This document shows positions 5,136 to 7,944 of a stretch of DNA of 7,944 nt, in pieces; position 1 is the stretch's first letter; each line of letters begins with the position of its first letter. The DNA comes from Thermoplasmata archaeon. Lineage in GTDB: Archaea; Thermoplasmatota; Thermoplasmata; Lutacidiplasmatales; UBA184. The stretch covers positions 1 through 7,944 of the forward strand of contig JASHWL010000123.1 of the NCBI GenBank assembly GCA_030044105.1, in the 5' to 3' direction. The translations under genes and the position numbers were made by a program. The notes under the pieces are model-generated. The model made no database searches, was not told where the DNA came from, and saw only the letters and a list, made by a program, of their open reading frames with translations.

Positions 5136-7133
5136 TTAGCCGGCCCGCGGCGGCGCGCGGCCCGCGAGGTCGGCGACGAGCCGGTCGCCGACGACCCCGG
5201 CCCAGGCGAGGATCGACATCATCGGATTCGCGCCCGGCGCGGAGGGGAGCAGGCCCCCGTCCGCCACCCATAGGCCGTCCACGCCGTGCACCCGCCCGCT
5301 CGGGTCGGCCGTGGACGTGCGGGGATCCCGGCCGGCGCGCGCCGAGCCCATCGGATGGGCGGAGAACAGCGCCACGGAGTTCTCGCGGATCCCCTGGGAC
5401 CGCACGCCCGCGACGAACCGATCGACGTCGGCGGACCCCAGCGCTCGGCCCTCGCCCCCGACCTCGACCGCCGGCGTGTGGAGCGAGAGCAGCCGCGTGG
5501 CGCCGGCCGCGGCCATCAGCCGGGCGGTCTCCTCCAGCCCGCGGACGAGGTTCGCCCGATCCGCCGCCGCGAGGCGGTAGTCGATCACCGGGCGCCCGTC
5601 CGCGTCGGCCGAGACACGGCCCTCCCCGGCGTCCCGCACCAGCACGATCGGGGTCGCGACGAACTCGAGCCGGCGCATCCGGCGGAGGTAGTCGTCCCAC
5701 CCGGCCCAGGGCACCGCCAGCGCCGATAGGCCGGGATGGGCCGGGGCCGATTCGATCCAGGGGCCGTGCGCGCCGGGATCGGCGGCCTGCCACCGGCGGA
5801 CCGCGCAGGTCTGGGGCGGTCCCTCCCAGGTCCGGACCGGGTCGGGAAACTCGGCGGCGAGCGCCGTCGTGGGATCGAGGCGGAGGCCCCGCCCGACGCC
5901 CGGATGACGGACATCCGACCGCGCCAGGAGCGGCGGAGTCTGGAGCGCTCCGGCGGCGAGCACAACCGTGGGGGACCGCACGCTGACCGCGAACGAGACG
6001 CCCGGGCCCCGATAGGTGGCCCGCACGCCGCGCACGCGGCCCCCGACGATCTCGATCCGATCGGCCCGGGTCGAGGGATAGACCCGCGCGCCCCGGCCGA
6101 CCGCCGTGGCGAGATAGGTCCCGACGGTCGAGCGTCGGGCGTCGTACGCGCAGCCGAACCCGCAGAAGCCGCAGCGGGCCGCGCATCCGACGGCGTTGCG
6201 CGGGAGGGTCTCCCAATCGGTCCCCTCGCGGTAGCCGAGGGCGACCGCCCCCCGGCGGAGCACGTCGTTCGCCGTGCTCCCGTGGCTCTCCGCGGTCGAG
6301 ACCGTGAGCTGCTGCGCGGCGTCCGCGAGCGCGCGGTCGAACTCGGCGTCGGCCGGACCGGCGACCCCCGTCGCGGCGTGCCACTCGGCGCGCGCCTCCA
6401 CCCGGGGCGGGAGGCAGGTCATCCAGTTGATCGAGGTCCCGCCGCCGACGCCGGCTCCGGCGAGGACCGCGATCGCGGCGTCGCGCGTCGCGACCAGGCC
6501 GCGCCCGACGTAGAGCCGGTCGAAGCCGTCGCGTTCGGTGGAGGGAAACTCGCGCGGCGGCAGGAACCCTCCGGCTTCGAGGACCACGACACGGTGCCCC
6601 GCCGCGCTCGCCCGGTCGGCGACGACGCTCCCGCCCGCGCCGCTGCCGATGACGCAGACGTCCGCCTCGAGCTCGGTGTCCCGATCGGGACGGACGACGG
6701 TCAGCGCAGAGCTCGTTCCCCCACCGGCCGGCACGGGCGGCCGCGGCGCGTAGTGGATCTCCGGCCAGAGCGGATTGGTGCCGTCGGTGACCGAGGAGAA
6801 GTACGACCACGTGACGAGCCGCTTGATCGCCTGGAAGCCACGCCGCTTGAGCGCGAGCCGGCTGATCGACATCGCCCGAAGGTACGCGGCTCGTCCCGCG
6901 GCGTCCCGGGCCGAGAACCCGCGGAGGGTCCCCCCCAACAGCAGGTTGACGAGCGGGCTGTCGATCGCGCGCAGCAGGCGCGCGAGCTCGGCCTGCTGCG
7001 CGCGCGGGAGCCCCGCGATCAGTTCGGCGACGTCCCGGTCCGTGCCGCGCGCGCTCGCGGGCGGGAATCCGGGCGCTCCGGCGATGAGGGCGTCGGCGAG
7101 CGCCGTGAGCGTCGACGGAGCGGACCCGACCAC
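5136..7133 (-). CDS. GMC-family FAD oxidoreductase, long-chain alcohol oxidase-like
   Basis: Predicted FAD enzyme that oxidises an alcohol, probably to an aldehyde or ketone; by family resemblance a long-chain or sterol-like alcohol, but the substrate is unknown. It has 665 residues, the size of the fatty-alcohol oxidase branch. Residues 1-130 form a helical N-terminal region as in that branch. The FAD Rossmann motif is VIGSGAGGSVVADRASAAGH (161-180, GxGxxG at 163-168) with the ribose-binding acid E186; GVGGGTSINW (228-237) is the GMC flavin-contacting segment. A cysteine cluster C317-x3-C321-x2-C324-x3-C328 follows. The C-terminal GMC domain has catalytic SAHPMGS (H593) and GANPMMS (N636), the usual His-Asn pair. 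No signal peptide or membrane segment is evident. The GTG at 7133 lies about 24 nt after a TATA-like AAATAG, suggesting a leaderless transcript. Acceptor (oxygen, quinone or other) cannot be assigned. Confidence 0.9.
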   Translation of the reverse strand: MVGSAPSTLTALADALIAGAPGFPPASARGTDRDVAELIAGLPRAQQAELARLLRAIDSPLVNLLLGGTLRGFSARDAAGRAAYLRAMSISRLALKRRGFQAIKRLVTWSYFSSVTDGTNPLWPEIHYAPRPPVPAGGGTSSALTVVRPDRDTELEADVCVIGSGAGGSVVADRASAAGHRVVVLEAGGFLPPREFPSTERDGFDRLYVGRGLVATRDAAIAVLAGAGVGGGTSINWMTCLPPRVEARAEWHAATGVAGPADAEFDRALADAAQQLTVSTAESHGSTANDVLRRGAVALGYREGTDWETLPRNAVGCAARCGFCGFGCAYDARRSTVGTYLATAVGRGARVYPSTRADRIEIVGGRVRGVRATYRGPGVSFAVSVRSPTVVLAAGALQTPPLLARSDVRHPGVGRGLRLDPTTALAAEFPDPVRTWEGPPQTCAVRRWQAADPGAHGPWIESAPAHPGLSALAVPWAGWDDYLRRMRRLEFVATPIVLVRDAGEGRVSADADGRPVIDYRLAAADRANLVRGLEETARLMAAAGATRLLSLHTPAVEVGGEGRALGSADVDRFVAGVRSQGIRENSVALFSAHPMGSARAGRDPRTSTADPSGRVHGVDGLWVADGGLLPSAPGANPMMSILAWAGVVGDRLVADLAGRAPPRAG

Positions 7134-7154
7134 GCCGCGGCGAGCGCGGTCCGC

Positions 7155-7160
7155 CTATTT
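7155..7160 (-). promoter_or_regulatory. TATA-like promoter element for the GMC oxidoreductase gene
   Basis: On the minus strand AAATAG is the only AT-rich run near the gene, centred about 24 nt before its GTG start, close to the position expected for a leaderless archaeal transcript. Its last three bases are the TAG stop of the upstream small gene, so promoter and stop codon share sequence. Confidence 0.45.
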
Positions 7161-7430
7161 GCTCCCTTCAGCGACGGCCCCGGGCCGGCGCCGTTCCTCG
7201 TGCCGGGCCCGTTCCCGCATCCACGCGATCTGCCGCTCGCGCAGCGCCGTGTCGGACGGCCCCTCGACCAGGCCGCGCGGGACCTGCGGCGCCGGGCGGT
7301 CGCCGCGCGGGAGCTCCACGGCGTCCGGCGACTCCGATCCCTCCTCCGTCGCGTCCGGGGTCTCGTCCTCCTCGGGTTCCGGCGAGGCCTCCTCGGGCGG
7401 ATCCTCCTCGTCGAGCGACCTCTGGCTCAT
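7155..7430 (-). CDS. Small acidic/basic bipartite protein, unknown function, coupled to the ThiI-like gene
   Basis: I do not recognise this 91-residue protein. Its first half is strongly acidic and Pro-rich (about residues 7-40, such as DEEDPPEEASPEPEEDETP), probably disordered. Its C-terminal part (about 58-83, with ALRERQIAWMRERARHEERR) is predicted to be a charged, mainly basic helix holding the only Trp. It has no cysteine, membrane segment or signal peptide. The ATG at 7430 overlaps the stop of the ThiI-like gene as ATGA and has GGAGG 10 nt upstream, so it is very probably translated and coupled to that gene. An acidic tail plus a basic helix suggests an RNA- or protein-binding accessory factor; this is inference only. 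Confidence 0.72.
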   Translation of the reverse strand: MSQRSLDEEDPPEEASPEPEEDETPDATEEGSESPDAVELPRGDRPAPQVPRGLVEGPSDTALRERQIAWMRERARHEERRRPGAVAEGSK

Positions 7431-7944
7431 TGGGAGAGCTCCTCCGCGCTCCGCCAGCGCTCCCCGACCTCGGCGTCGGTGAACCCCACCGTCGGCGAGA
7501 ACAGGACCCGCTCCCCCCACGCGGCCCGCGCCGCCGGATACTCGTCGACGGCGATCGGGAGCACGACGCCCTCGGCGCGGCATTCCTCCGAGAGCGAGGA
7601 GAGCGCGCGGGACCAGGCGGCCGGGTCCGGCGCCGCGTCGGCGACGCGGAGCGCCGGGTCGAACCGGCCGAGGACGTCCCGGGCCAGCCGCGCGCCCTCC
7701 GGCAGGGCCACCAGCCCCACGCGGCACCCGCGTTTCATCATGAGGTAGGCGCCCAGGGCGCCGCGCGGACCGTCGACCAGCGCCACCAGCCGCCCCGCGA
7801 CCCCGAGGGGGAGGCCGCCCGGCCCCGCGACCCGGTCGAAGGAGAGGTACGCCCGCGGTCCACGGACCTCGACCGCGAGCTCGACGTCCGGGTGCTCGAG
7901 GTCGACCCGCAGGCCGCGGTCCGGGAATCGCTCCAGGACGGCCC
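7427..7944 (-). CDS. ThiI-like protein with degenerate PP-loop (5' partial, runs off the right edge)
   Basis: Resembles the end of the THUMP domain and the PP-loop domain of ThiI, the enzyme that makes 4-thiouridine in tRNA. 171 residues are visible. Residues 11-37 (LRVDLEHPDVELAVEVRG, then AYLSFDRV) match the last THUMP strands, and GPGGLPLGVAGRLVAL (40-55) matches the ThiI joint GPGGLPvG. The PP-loop SGGxDSPVA should follow just before AYLMMKRG (65-72), which is well conserved, but here it reads VDGPRGALG (56-64): the Ser, Asp and second Ser needed for ATP binding are gone. The late segment VLFSPTVGFTDAEVGERW aligns with the ThiI RPLIGxDKxEI region without its Lys. Only two cysteines remain visible and there is no rhodanese domain. 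The protein is shorter after the PP-loop than ThiI. It may bind tRNA without thiolating it, or be a diverged paralogue. It overlaps the next gene by 4 bp. Confidence 0.75.
   Translation of the reverse strand, partial: AVLERFPDRGLRVDLEHPDVELAVEVRGPRAYLSFDRVAGPGGLPLGVAGRLVALVDGPRGALGAYLMMKRGCRVGLVALPEGARLARDVLGRFDPALRVADAAPDPAAWSRALSSLSEECRAEGVVLPIAVDEYPAARAAWGERVLFSPTVGFTDAEVGERWRSAEELSQ
7441..7445 (-). promoter_or_regulatory. Shine-Dalgarno site for the small acidic/basic protein gene
   Basis: GGAGG on the minus strand lies 10 nt before the ATG at 7430, inside the end of the ThiI-like gene. The same motif and spacing occur before pstB, and it supports this short frame as a real gene. Confidence 0.65.

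Noticed and set aside
4672..6810. Long open frame on the minus strand (712 codons) within the oxidoreductase and L20a region
   Set aside because: Arg/Gly/Pro-rich product without domains, in another frame of genes with clear GMC and L20a motifs.
5736..7748. Long open frame on the plus strand (670 codons)
   Set aside because: Antisense to the GMC oxidoreductase and the small gene; composition is Arg/Ala/Asp-rich and no family features appear.
1..7944. tRNA or rRNA genes, CRISPR arrays, insertion sequences, phage genes, attachment sites
   Set aside because: No T-loop-like tRNA signature, no spaced direct repeats, no transposase or integrase motifs and no terminal inverted repeats could be seen by eye on either strand.

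Overview
The window looks like chromosomal DNA from a very GC-rich archaeon. The best evidence is a short gene on the minus strand (4899-5093) for ribosomal protein L20a/LX (L18Ae family), which archaea and eukaryotes have and bacteria lack. Supporting signs are AT-rich TATA-like boxes (TTAA or AAATA cores) about 24-45 nt upstream of first genes, and GGAGG Shine-Dalgarno sites only in front of genes inside operons. An uncultured Thermoplasmatota-like lineage is possible, but the sequence alone does not prove it.

Plus strand, 1-2521: the end of a phosphate-uptake (pst) operon. The first gene is open at the left edge and carries PstC and PstA in one continuous frame, i.e. a fused two-permease protein. 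It overlaps pstB, the ATPase, by one base (TGATG). No phoU follows. At 2610-2957 an ArsR-type winged-helix regulator has its own TATA-like box, which sits inside a small inverted repeat. At 3048-4304 is an unrecognised membrane protein with two N-terminal membrane segments, a long Pro/Ala-rich linker and a C-terminal eight-cysteine zinc finger with RING/FYVE-like spacing. At 4331-4957 is a RimJ/RimL-type GNAT acetyltransferase.

Minus strand, 4899-7944, read right to left: the C-terminal part of a ThiI-like protein (THUMP end plus PP-loop domain) whose SGGxDS nucleotide-binding motif is lost; a 91-residue acidic/basic small protein coupled to it by an ATGA overlap; a 665-residue GMC-family FAD oxidoreductase of the long-chain alcohol oxidase type with four clustered cysteines; and L20a. 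The L20a and GNAT genes converge and overlap by 59 bp.

The genes appear to be separate housekeeping and accessory units, not one pathway: phosphate import, regulation, an unknown membrane zinc-finger protein, acetylation, translation, alcohol oxidation and a tRNA-modification-like protein. Gaps between genes are all under 100 bp. I see no tRNA, rRNA, CRISPR array, insertion sequence or phage gene. I do not see a complete new system; the best leads are the membrane zinc-finger protein and the degenerate ThiI-like protein with its coupled small partner.
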